A stretch of DNA of 64,000 nt from Haliotis asinina (Eukaryota > Mollusca > Gastropoda > Lepetellida > Haliotidae). The stretch covers positions 13,319,001-13,383,000 of the forward strand of contig NC_090287.1 of NCBI RefSeq assembly GCF_037392515.1, written 5' to 3'. Position 1 is the stretch's first letter; every line of letters starts with the position of its first letter. Positions 22,811 through 34,047 of this stretch are shown here, piece after piece. A program made the position numbers and the translations under genes. The notes under the pieces are model-generated. The model searched no databases and was not told the origin of the DNA. It was given only the letters and a program-made list of their open reading frames with translations.

Positions 22811-24802
22811 ACAATCGAAAGAGAAAATGTGCAAAATTTGAAGCATGGCTCCGACGGTTTTATATGCCAAACTTCATCAACGACAAACAAGACAGAGGAT
22901 ACACTACACATTGTCGTAATTATCACATCAGCTATATGGCATATTGTGTTATTTCAGTTGACAATATATCAGGTTTAAACTTTAAACTTCACATTGAAAA
23001 GAGATACAACACAAATGACCACAACCAAGTTTTCAAACAGTTCTATACGTTCCTAAATTTGACCATCCGCGACAAAAATCATTTCCGACATTACCTAATT
23101 TGACACTTGGTTAACACTTGACTTGGCATTACAGGTGTTGTTGACGGGTGTCACCGGTGGAATGGGAGCAGAACTCCTTTTCGCCAACATCTGGTATCAT
23201 CACCGGGTGTTTTACTACTTATTTTCTAAGATTTAGCCTCCTTAAGAGTGATAAATGGCCTTCTTGCCGGTATCGTGTTTGTGACTGTTAAAGGGTTTAT
23301 TGCCAAACCGTCGAGAAAGCAATTCTTGCATGTCTTCTCAAACAACCATACGGTGGTGTCGGACCAGGGAATGACTTTGAAATACCCAGGGAACCAAGCC
23401 AGCATCTTGATTGACAGACCATGTCGTTCCTAACACCATATCGTTCCGGTCTGTCATTTACTCACAATATGTCTATCACGGAAACGCTCAACCAGGGCGA
23501 GGCAGATGTTTTCTTCAATGGACATGGTGTGATTGCCATCTTGGAATCATCGGAAAAAATCCCAAACAAACCATACTTGAGATTCCATAGTGCTGAAGGA
23601 TATGACAGAGACGTTCGGTAAATCTACATTCAGATCTTAATACAGACTCCCAGTTCTCATCTGAGCAGCAGGTGATGCATTATTTGAAACAGGCATTAAC
23701 AAATCCAGTTACCGTGTGAAAAATGTCTGTGTAATCAGGCACTGCTTGAGTAACATATCTGGGGGTAAATACAGCATGTCTGAATCGGTTTTAGGAGGTC
23801 AGTTCACCAGAAATAACCTTCCTCGGGGATAATAGTCACATTGGTGTTCTCATTGTAATCGCAGTAAATGATATTTCAGTAATAAATGATTGTAATAGAA
23901 AGCAATCTCCTTTTCTGAAAACATCATTGGCAAAAATGTCCAATTCAAACGTTTCTAAAACTTCATGCGAATAAAAGACAAATCAAGGAAGTGACAAGCA
24001 GCCTGCATTGCTTCTTTCTCTTGGCTTCTGACTTTTGACTTCAAGTTAACTTCAAGACAGAATTAAATAGTCTAAGATGTAGCTATATCAGATGTATGAA
24101 CTGACATCACCCCAGTATGTCAAGGCAATCAGCTGTTGTTATTACATATCCTCACATGCTATACCCACACGAAAACCTCCCAAAGAAGCCATGTTGGTAG
24201 TGTTGTTATATGCATGCCCGAATGAACGAATGACTCAATACGTTTTCCATTCATTGAAATGCATTTGATAACTTTCATAGAACCTTCAGAAATCATGCAT
24301 ATCATTCAGTTTTCGATCTATGAAATGGATGTAGATAGTTTTTTTGTGTGTCCACAGGCGCAGCAGTAAACATTTGTGGCACTCACCCAACGGATTCAAC
24401 GTATTGCCACTGGTTATGTATCTGGGTACACTGAGACATCTAGCCCTTAGAACCTGAACGCTCAGTCATGCCTATAAAAGATCTAGACGTGGTAACCTAG
24501 CAGTTAAAAACCTGAACAATAATCATTTGCCCGCATACGATGACTCATTTACAATTTTCCATCTTTCCAAGAGATAAAACCAAACCAGTATAATTTATTG
24601 CTAGTTTGACATTCACCATAACCCTGAAAAAATATTAGAGGATACGTTAGATCATGACGCTAAAACCCTAACTCTTTGATCTATGGACGTAGACCATTTC
24701 TGGTGTATTTACGCCATACTCGCGGAATGTTATCAAAACCGACGTACAAATCTAAAACGAATTCCAATGTTTGTTCTTTTGATTCATTTTTATCACTTAC
24801 GG
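22811..24802. other. Unassigned DNA
   Basis: No gene or known repeat recognised. Frames at 22804-23103, 23248-23433 and 23421-23621 are short and have no family resemblance I can name. Confidence 0.35.
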
Positions 24803-25072
24803 ACCCGTGAAGGTCCGGGGTGGAATAGGCCTGCAGCAACCCATGTTTGCCATAAAAGGCGACTATGCTTGTCGTAAGAGGCGACTAACGGGATCGGGTG
24901 GTCAGGCTCGCTGATTTGGCTGACACATGTCATCGGTTCCCAATTGCGCAGGTCGATTTTCATGCTGTTGATCACTGGATTGTCTGGTCCACACTCGATT
25001 ATTTACAGACCACCGCCGTGTATAGCTGGAATATTGCTGAGTGCGGCGTAAAACTAAAGTCACTCACTCACC
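24803..25072 (+). mobile_element. Family 2 SINE, full length
   Basis: Starts ACCCGTGAAGGTCCGGGGTG, contains AGGCGACTAACGGGATCGGG and GATCACTGGATTGTCTGGTC, and ends ATAGCTGGAATATTGCTGAG..AGTCACTCACTCACC. A good reference copy for the family in the plus orientation. Confidence 0.93.
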
Positions 25073-25127
25073 CATTAATCACACAGGATATCTGATAATC
25101 ATTGATGGCTTTTTCGGGACCAATTTT

Positions 25128-25290
25128 AGGGGCTTTGGAGTAGCCTAGTGGTCAAAGTGTTCGCTTGTCTCGCCGAAGATTCGGTTTCGTGTCTCCACAT
25201 GGGTACACAGTGTGAAGCCCATTTCTGGTGGCCCCTCTTTGGTATTGCTGGAATATTGCTAAACGCGGTGTATTTAAACCAAACTCACTG
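25128..25290 (+). mobile_element. Family 1 SINE
   Basis: GGGGCTTTGGAGTAGCCTAG, GTTCGCTTGTCTCGCCGAAG, ACATGGGTACACAGTGTGAA, then TGCTGGAATATTGCTAAACG. It lies just 55 bases downstream of a family 2 copy in the same orientation. Confidence 0.9.
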
Positions 25291-26007
25291 AGAACATGTT
25301 TAAAAGTCATGTTCTGGAAGATTATACATTGGTCTATACCGTTCGCGGTGATTTCGCTAGATTGTTCTTTTTTTTACACTCAGAGACGTGTTATTTATAA
25401 ACCTAATGCGTACTTTCATGATCAAATTCGATTTGAACAGGAATAAGATATTTACGAACGGCCTGTTTCAAATATTGAAAATACCTGTCTATTGGACTCT
25501 TGTACAAATGTGCTACCCTTCATGCATTCTACCGTATACACATGCTGACAGCCAGTAAATGTTTAGTTTCTCTGTGTAGTCTGGCAACAAACTACAGTTC
25601 ACTTTTATATCAGTGCAGAAAGACGAATGACTCCCAAAAACAATAAATAACCAGAATAATATTCCGTGAAATTACTCACGTTTTCAGTTTAGTGTGACTG
25701 TTTTTCATTCACAGCTTTCCAAAGAACACTGTGAAATACCACACGCTGCTGAGAATGTTCTATCGTTTTAGAAAGTGCCGAAAACACGTGTATTTGTACC
25801 AGTGTCTTTCCAATATGGCTTTGAAAAAACGTACACGCTGAGACGAAACATGAAACGCTAGGCCAGATCTTCCAGACAAGTTGCTTAAACATGATGTTGA
25901 TCCAAGAGTTGTACGTAAACTCTTGTCCAAGTCAAAACACAAACACGTACATAGGCTACGTTACGTACATACTGTACTTATGGACAAACATGCTCTGTTT
26001 ATTCCAT
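25291..26007. other. Unassigned DNA
   Basis: No recognisable gene. Short overlapping minus frames (25689-25942) have no family resemblance. Confidence 0.35.
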
Positions 26008-26490
26008 CCCAGGCATGCCAAATACGTTGCATGTTTGTGTGTTTTATAGTAACAGCGGCTAATGAACGGTTAAAGGTATAATCCCCCTTTGAACGTTATT
26101 GTTTCCCCTGCATGGCAAATAGGTTGCATGTTTGTGTGTTTCATAGTAACAGTGGCTGATGAACAGTTAAAGGTATAATCCCCCTTTGAACAATATTATT
26201 TCCTCTGCATGACAAATAAGTTGCATGTTTGTGTGTTTTATAGTAACAGCGGCTAATGAACGGTTAAAGGTATAATTCCCCTTTGAACGTTATTGTTTCC
26301 CCTGCATGGCAAATAGGTTGCATGTTTGTGTGTTTCATAGTAACAGTGGCTGATGAACAGTTAAAGGTATAATCCCCCTTTGAACAATATTATTTCCTCT
26401 GCATGACAAATAAGTTCCATGTTTGTGTGTTTTATGTTAACAGCGGCTAATAAACAGTTAAAGATATAACCCCTCTTTGAAAATTATTTC
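26008..26490. repeat. 97-bp minisatellite, 5 copies, A-B dimers
   Basis: GTTGCATGTTTGTGTGTT recurs at exact 97-base spacing (26026, 26123, 26220, 26317, with a variant at 26414). Copies alternate between CGGCTAATGAACGG and TGGCTGATGAACAG, giving a 194-bp dimer that repeats twice; the fifth copy is diverged. Confidence 0.93.
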
Positions 26491-26564
26491 AATTTTACCA
26501 TTGCATTAAAGGCACAAATAGAGTTTATCTGATGCACTGTGTCCTCTGTAACAATACCAACGTT

Positions 26565-26692
26565 TGTTCGGGGTTTGTTTTACACCGCACTCAGTAATAT
26601 TCCGCTGTAAATAATCCAATCTAAACCAGACAATCCAGTGATCAACAGCATGAGCATCGATCTATGAAACTGGGACACGATGACATGTTATA
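26565..26692 (-). mobile_element. Family 2 SINE, 5'-truncated
   Basis: The plus strand reads TTTTACACCGCACTCAGTAATATTCC, a short deletion, CAGACAATCCAGTGATCAAC and ATGAGCATCGATCT. The head end is missing after GACACGATGACATG, consistent with 5' truncation. Confidence 0.85.
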
Positions 26693-26854
26693 ATGACGTT
26701 ATTCATCGACATAACGAGAGTAAATAAACTGGACTATTGGCTAATGTCGGAGGGAATGATATGAAGAAATAGTGGATTCGATATATATATCTGTTTGATA
26801 TGTTGGGACTGTTGTATCATGTCAAATTACCACTCGTGAGGGATATGAGTATGT

Positions 26855-28805
26855 TTGAAAATGTTCAGGCAGTTGTTTAACATCTACATCGCAAGAATAA
26901 TACGAATGTGTTTGATACAATTCAGGCTATTGTTTAACGTCTATGTAGCACTGGTAATACGATGTGTTTGATACAATTCAGGCTATTGTTCAACGTCTAT
27001 ATAGCACGGGTAATACGACGTGTTTGATACAATTCAGTCTGTCGTTTAAAGTCCATATAGCACGGGTAATACGATGTGTTTGATACAATTCAGGCTATTG
27101 TTTAACGTCTATGTAGCACTGGTAATACGATGTGTTTGATACAATTCAGGCTGTTGTTTAACGTCTATATAGCACGGGTAATACGACGTGTTTGATACAA
27201 TTCAGGCTATTGTTTAACGTCTATATAGCACGGGTAATACGACGTGTTTGATACAATTCAGGCTATTGTTTAACGTCTATATAGCACGGGTAATACGACG
27301 TGTTTGATACAATTCAGGCTGTTGTTTAACGTCTATATAGCACGGGTAATACGACGTGTTTGATACAATTCAGGCTATTGTTTAACGTCTATGTAGCACT
27401 GGTAATACGACGTGTTTGATACAATTCAGTCTGTCGTTTAAAGTCCATATAGCACGGGTAATACGATGTGTTTGATACAATTCAGGCTATTGTTTAACGT
27501 CTATGTAGCACTGGTAATACGATGTGTTTGATACAATTCAGGCTGTTGTTTAACGTCTATATAGCACGGGTAATACGACGTGTTTGATACAATTCAGGCT
27601 GTTGTTTAACGTCTATATAGCACGGGTAATACGACGTGTTTGATACAATTCAGGCTATTGTTTAACGTCTATATAGCACGGGTAATACGACGTGTTTGAT
27701 ACAATTCAGGCTGTTGTTTAACGTCTATATAGCACGGGTAATACGACGTGTTTGATACAATTCAGGCTATTGTTTAACGTCTATATAGCACTGGTAATAC
27801 GACGTGTTTGATACAATTCAGGCTGTTGTTTAACGTCTATATAGCACGGGTAATACGACGTGTTTGATACAATTCAGGCTATTGTTTAACGTCTATATAG
27901 CACTAGTACTGCGACGTGTTTGATACAATTCAGGCTATTGTTTAACGTCTATATAGCACGGGTAATACGATGTGTTTGATACAATTCAGGCTGTTGTTTA
28001 ACGTCTATGTAGCACTGGTAATACGATGTGTTTGATACAATTCAGGCTATTGTTTAACGTCTATATAGCACGGGTAATACGATGTGTTTGATACAATTCA
28101 GGCTGTTGTTTAACGTCTATATAGCACTGGTAATACGACGTGTTTGTTACAATTCAGGCTGTTGTTTAACGTCTATATAGCACTGGTAATACGATGTGTT
28201 TGATACAATTCAGGCTATTGTTTAACGTCTATATAGCACGGGTAATACGATGTGTTTGATACAATTCAGGCTGTTGTTTAAAGTCTATATAGCACGGGTA
28301 ATACGACGTGTTTGATACAATTCAGGCTATTGTTTAACGTCTATATAGCACGGGTAATACGACGTGTTTGATACAATTCAGGCTATTGTTTAACGTCTAT
28401 ATAGCACGGGTAATACGATGTGTTTGATACAATTCAGGCTGTTGTTTAACGTCTATGTAGCACTGGTAATACGATGTGTTTGATACAATTCAGGCTATTG
28501 TTTAACGTCTATGTAGCACTGGTAATACGATGTGTTTGATACAATTCAGGCTATTGTTTAACGTCTATATAGCACTGGTAATACGACGTGTTTGATTCAA
28601 TTCAGGCTGTTGTTTAACGTCTATGTAGCACTGGTAATAAGACGTGTTTGATACAATTCAGGCTATTGTTTAACGTCTATATAGCACGGGTAATACGATG
28701 TGTTTGATACAATTCAGGCTGTTGTTTAAAGTCTATGTAGCACTGGTTTGATACAACTCAGGCTATTGTTTAACGTCTATATAGCACTGGTAATACGACG
28801 AGTTT
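26855..28805. repeat. 56-bp minisatellite, about 34 copies
   Basis: Unit TAATACGACGTGTTTGATAC, AATTCAGGCTATTGTTTAAC, GTCTATATAGCACGGG, at exact 56-base spacing (for example 26955 and 27011). Variable positions (gatg/gacg, ctatt/ctgtt, tatatag/tatgtag, cacggg/cactgg) mark sub-types. The rare variant GTCTGTCGTTTAAAGTCC occurs at 27037 and 27429, 392 bases (7 units) apart, showing block duplication. The edges are more diverged than the centre. Confidence 0.95.
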
Positions 28806-29540
28806 GATGGAACTGGGACTGTTGTACAATCCCAAAGCAACAGGAGTAATATCAAGATGTGTTAAAACATCTGTTTAATTTCTGTATAGCAAGAGTAATA
28901 AGAAGGAGTTTGATAAATACGAATGTATTTGATGGAACTGGGACTGTTGTACAATCCCAAAGCAACAGGAGTAATATCAAGATGTGTTAAAACATCTGTT
29001 TAATTTCTGTATAGCAAGAGTAATAAGAAGGAGTTTGATAAATACGAATGTATTTGATGGAACTGGGACTGTTGTACAATCCCAAAGCAACAGGAGTAAT
29101 ATCAAGACGTGTTAAAACATCTGTTTAATTTCTGTATAGCAAGAGTAATAAGAAGGAGTTTGATAAATACGAATGTATTTGATGGAACTGGGACTGTTGT
29201 ACAATCCCAAAGCAACAGGAGTAATATCAAGATGTGTTAAAACATCTGTTTAATTTCTGTATAGCAAGAGTAATAAGAAGGAGTTTGATAAATACGAATG
29301 TATTTGATGGAACTGGGACTGTTGTACAATCCCAAAGCAACAGGAGTAATATCAAGATGTGTTAAAACATCTGTTTAATTTCTGTATAGCAAGAGTAATA
29401 AGAAGGAGTTTGATAAATACGAATGTATTTGATGGAACTGGGACTGTTGTACAATCCCAAAGCAACAGGAGTAATATCAAGATGTGTTAAAACATCTGTT
29501 TAATTTCTGTATAGCAAGAGTAATAAGAAGGAGTTTGATA
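28806..29540. repeat. 125-bp minisatellite, 6 copies
   Basis: GATGGAACTGGGACTGTTGT recurs at 28806, 28931, 29056, 29181, 29306 and 29431. Copies are almost identical. Each unit aligns as two diverged 56-bp monomers (GTATTTGATGGAACT.. and GTTTAATTTCTGTATAGCA..) plus extra bases, so it is a higher-order product of the adjoining array. Confidence 0.95.
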
Positions 29541-32206
29541 AAGCTGAACTGTTATTAAAGGTCTTTACGGAAACAGTAACATAGATATGTTTGATCACAT
29601 AAAGGATGTTAAATTAACAACAACAGGCAGGAGGTCTTAGTGCTTGATCGCGTTTCAACTGTTACCTGACCGCGGTATAATAGGACCAACGTGAGAACGC
29701 TAAAAACTTCGTTTAACGCTGGGATATTTCTACGAGTGCTTTATCTACTCTGGGTGCACCCGCCGTGATGTCTGCCGGCAAGCACATCCATTCCGTCTGT
29801 TTACGGCTATATCTCTACTATGACTGGTCGTATGACTGCTAGCAATTGTCCAATAAATAGTACAATCATGTGTTTGACATCAGCGTTGGCTTATCAGAGA
29901 TGGAAGGTGTATGTTTATATATAATAAAACTCCACCCCTGTTATCCTAGTTTTGTGTTGTTTCAAAATTGGGTAGAGCATACTTTAACACAACCTGCAGA
30001 AATATTAACGATTACTCGTCTGAAGAAATGTTAAAAAAAGAACGTTTTTCGAAATTACAGTGTGAATTCTGATTCCGGTAAGTAAACACGACGATAAACC
30101 TGTTTCAGGGTGGTACCTGGATTTGTTCCGTGAAGTGCATTTCATAACAACAAGAAAGTTTTGGTGCAAAAATGACATCAAAGCGTTTGGTTATAATCAC
30201 CAACATTTATAGGATTCAGACGTCTTTCATGGGTGTATCAAATCACCGACATGACATCCTTTGGCTAAATGCTGATAATGTCAGTTTAACGATGATAGTT
30301 TTCTAATGATGCTGACAAGAAAATCATATGGTGAGTGCTTACAAGATGCTCGTTCACATTAACAGTATTTTGTAGCTTAACCGGGAATTTAAGTCATGAC
30401 CAACAACCATCAAAAGTTAAGGCTACTAATATACTCTTCATCAAAAGTTAAGGCTACTAATATACTCCTCATCAAAAGTTCAGACGCACCAGTGTAAATG
30501 TAGTCACTTACTTCTGTCAACTGTTCTAAATACATTTTGCAAAATATTCCATACTGTTTGAAGGTGCTGTTTACACATGAACCGGTGTATTGTAGTACAA
30601 TTTTGTAACGTTGAACAGATTATTGTCATGAGTTCTATAAATGAAACATCACGGTCAAAACTGGCTAATTCATGACAAAACTGGCTAATTCTTGACAAAA
30701 CACAGCTGTTCATATGCACGATATTTTTACATGCTTTTCAGCAAGTTAATGCGTGATCCTCGTGCATTGCTTCTGCACAGTTGAAAATTTCATCTTCAAT
30801 GTAACCACATGTATCGGGGTTTTCTGAGAGCAAGTCTCCTCGTTTAGAAGCCCAAGGCCTACTATTATGAATGTTTCTATTTAATTCCAAAGAGTGTGGA
30901 CAAAAGGTGCATATAACGGTCTGAACATTCGACTGCGAGGAAGCCTGGGATACAGTGTAGGTTTGGAGGAGGGTGACAGGGATGGAGACGATAATGCAGA
31001 AGGTGACGTTGATGAAGATTGTCCTTTCGGTGAAATCTAACTGTTTGACTGACGTGTTAGAAACCTCACTGGTGATGATGCAAACAATGTCGACTCCCAT
31101 GGTCCTTTGAGCGATGGGTTGACTTGACCAATTATAGTTCGCATAACCAATTATTAAACATTTCAAAGTTTACAAGGGTTACATTGCATAGTCATTGTAA
31201 AATTCGTGAATGTAATATTAAAAAGATTTCCTTTACATGTTGCCTTATGATTTTTTATTCCATATATTATTGTCACTTTAAAAAAAAACGAATAAAAACC
31301 CATTTTTCCGAATATAAGCCCAGGCTGTTTTCCGCATGAAGTCCTGGCTAGGTTTCGGTAAAACTCGGTACATTTGTAGCATATAATGATTGTATCTACA
31401 CTTTTGATGGGTAATATAGGTATGAAATATAAGCATACTCTTAACTGTAAAATTAACTATGAAATTAACGGCAATGTACACAATACCTAAGAAACTTACA
31501 GCTCCTTTACCAAATCGTATACCTTTTTCCATTGAGTTATAAAAATGTTGCAGTTATATCTCTTTATTTACTCCACTGAAATACACTAATAAAGTAGTGG
31601 ACATGAAGATTACACATCAGTCGTTACCAATGGAAGAAGAAAACTGGCACAAGAAGGAAATATGTTTGAATAATTTTTGTAGTAAACAAATCCCTTTAAG
31701 TGATTACCGACACTGTAGAGAACACTTAATAGGAACAACGTGACGGTCTATGGCAACGTTCCACCTTTGCTAAATCCTATGTAATGAGTTCACAGTCTTA
31801 TAGACACACTCTATGTAGAACGATAATAAGCGCAGTATTAGTAACACAGTGTGCATGCATGATCTCAGAGAACACGTACTTCAAACATTCTTAGTTATAA
31901 CCTTTTGACTTCCTGGAAAGCATCGCTACTGCCGGAACAGGGTTAGTTTATTGGTGGCTAATGTGTCCACCTGCCACTTAAATATTTGAAAATTACACTT
32001 TCGGCGATTTATAGTGTTTTCTTTTTCAAGGCTTAAGCCAAAGCATTTACTCCTTGACGGTTTCTGACTCTGAGCAGATAATTACCAGCGATAAAATCCC
32101 TAACATCTAAAGTGCCGGTCAGCATAGCTTAGAACTACAAGCCCCAAACCAAATGTCCATTTTTTTATTCTCCAGTCGTAAATCGTATTAAGGACACATA
32201 TTCAGT
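29541..32206. other. Unassigned DNA with two tiny tandem repeats
   Basis: 30411-30480 holds 2.5 copies of a 31-bp unit (CATCAAAAGTTAAGGCTACT..). 30655-30705 holds 2.5 copies of a 20-bp unit (GACAAAACTGGCTAATTCAT). A minus frame at 30738-31166 (142 codons, non-ATG start) includes one hydrophobic stretch (FINVTFCIIVSIPVTLL) but matches no family I can name. No confident gene. Confidence 0.4.
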
Positions 32207-32217
32207 TCACATTGGAA

Positions 32218-32467
32218 TGAGTAAGTTTAGTTTTACGCCGCACTCAGCAATATTCCAGCTATATTCCGGCGGTCTGTAAATAATCGAGTCTCCTGGACCA
32301 GACAGTCCAGTGACCAACAACATGTCGATCTGCACAAGTCAACCAAGTCAGTGACCCTGACCTCCCGATCCCGTTAGTCGCCTCTTACGACAAGCGTAGT
32401 CGCCCTTTATGGCAAGCATGGGTTGCTGAAGGCCTATTCTCTTCTACCCCGGGACCTTCACGGGTTC
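32218..32467 (-). mobile_element. Family 2 SINE, minus strand
   Basis: Tail GAGTAAGTTTAGTTTTACGC at left, head GGGACCTTCACGGGT at right. The flanks TCACATTGGAA (32207-32217) and TCACACTGGAA (32468-32478) are an 11-bp target-site duplication with one mismatch. Confidence 0.92.
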
Positions 32468-32617
32468 TCACACTGGAAATCGAACCTGGCATTTCGATGT
32501 GATGGCTAAACATGTTAATCATTATACTACTCATAATGAAATGACACACATGCGCATGTGTTGAAACTAAACATTAACAGGATATTGGAAGTCGATGTTA
32601 AACCGACAACGCACAAA

Positions 32618-32765
32618 GGTAGCCTAGTGCTTACAGCGTTCGCTCGTCACGCCGAAGGTTCGGGTTCAATTCCCTACATTGCTGTACGTGTGAAGTTCAC
32701 ATTTGGTATCCCCCAACTTGACATTGCTGGAATATTGCTAAACGCGACGCAAACAAAATCACTAA
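32618..32765 (+). mobile_element. Family 1 SINE
   Basis: GGTAGCCTAGTGCTTACAGC, GTTCGCTCGTCACGCCGAAG, GGTTCGGGTTCAATTCCC, then TTGCTGGAATATTGCTAAAC. The head start is eroded. Confidence 0.88.
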
Positions 32766-32867
32766 GATTTATATTCTCAAATTGACCACATTTACAAATC
32801 AATACCGACCACTACATGAGAAACAGAATGGTAGTACAAAACACAGTGGCAATTTTCTATTATTATA

Positions 32868-33200
32868 GGATATTTATATAGCGCACATATCCATGCAGCT
32901 AGTGCCTGCTAAAGGCACCGATGTTTTTTTTTCATTCGATCATTCACGTCAGTCTCAACGTCACATCGTATTATCAATCTCTACTCCCTGGGGAGTATGC
33001 TGTTCTCGCTGCCACAAGGCACATTGTGTATTGTGGCTCTCTCATCCTGACGAGGTACCCAATTCACAGCTGGAAGGACTGGGACACATAGTCACAGTAC
33101 TTTGTCAAAGTTTACTGCACGTTGCTGTACCCGCGACTAGCTGCTTGCATGTATCCACGAGGCCACCATCTTGTCATGTAAAACGGACTCAAAGATTCTT
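32868..33200 (+). repeat. Dispersed repeat of the 'tatttatatagcgc' type
   Basis: GGATATTTATATAGCGCACA, then ATCCATGCAGCTAGTGCCTG, CCTGGGGAGTATGC and GAGGTACCCAATTCACAGCT, ending with an interrupted GATTCGAAC-like region and TCCACGAGGCC. I recognise this order from repeats widespread in invertebrate genomes but cannot name the family. The 146-codon frame over it (32893-33333) is therefore not counted as a gene. Confidence 0.5.
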
Positions 33201-33887
33201 TTTCGTGTTCAGGGTTATGTATTGTACACTAGGGGTTGTTGCAAGACTGAAAGAGTCTGCACACAAAGTTGACTCCAAGGTCTTTACGCCCGGCCAGGTT
33301 CAATCATACACCTCAAACTCGCTGGATCACTAGCCTTGCTCTTTAGTCCGCTTGCCCACCGCACCCTCAAGAATATGAGGTGACAACTGTGCTAAGACTG
33401 TGATGACAGTAGTCAACTCACCGCTAATTGAAGTCATGCTTCCAGAATGGCTGTTGGCTGAATATCAAGGGTGGATAATGATCTTAACATTGCTGGCCTT
33501 CTTGTTAACGTGCGATGAAACGTGACATGACTGCGGCAAAACCTCTATAAATAAACAAAAGATTCCAGAACAGCCTCCATCTGTGGGTCAAGCTTAATTG
33601 GAATCTTCCCAAATGTGTAGATATTTCCATACCAGTCTTGTCTCCCTGTCTAAATTTAGTATGCAACTTTGAGTTGACTCTCGGGACAAGCAGATGATTG
33701 AACCACCTTATATCTGATCCAGACTCCCTTCAGCATCACTTCAGCAATTACCGACGTCATTTGTCATATTGTATTCTTGCAGAACGATTCATAAGATTGA
33801 TTCGTAATACATGTAATTGCAATCATTACAGTTAACGGTACACATAGGGGTTGCGAGAAGCCTTGATGTTTAGTAGTCCCATTACGG
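33201..33887. other. Unassigned DNA
   Basis: No gene, known repeat or clear structure seen. Confidence 0.35.
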
Positions 33888-34047
33888 ACGACTTGTCTCT
33901 TACGTCACTTTCAGCAATATTCCAAAAACTGTGACGGTTTGGGAAACCAGAAATGGGCTCCACTCATTGTTCCCTCTTGGTGAATCGAAGCCGGTTATCG
34001 AGCGTTGCAAGCGAACACTTTAACCACTAGGCTACCCATCTGCCCCG
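33888..34047 (-). mobile_element. Family 1 SINE, minus strand, decayed
   Basis: TTACGTCACTTTCAGCAATATTCC at left, AATCGAAGCCGGTTATCGAG in the B-box area, and TTTAACCACTAGGCTACCC..GCCCCGC at the head end. Confidence 0.85.

Noticed and set aside
26855..28805. Regular 56-bp repeats considered as a CRISPR-like array
   Set aside because: The repeats are head to tail with no unique spacers, in an animal genome; it is a minisatellite. The same holds for the 31-bp array at 22278.
30738..31166. 142-codon minus frame with one hydrophobic stretch, considered as a receptor exon
   Set aside because: Starts at TTG, no conserved receptor motif, no clear splice sites; insufficient support.
32893..33333. 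146-codon plus frame as a gene
   Set aside because: It overlaps a dispersed repeat (TATTTATATAGCGC type) and has no protein family resemblance.
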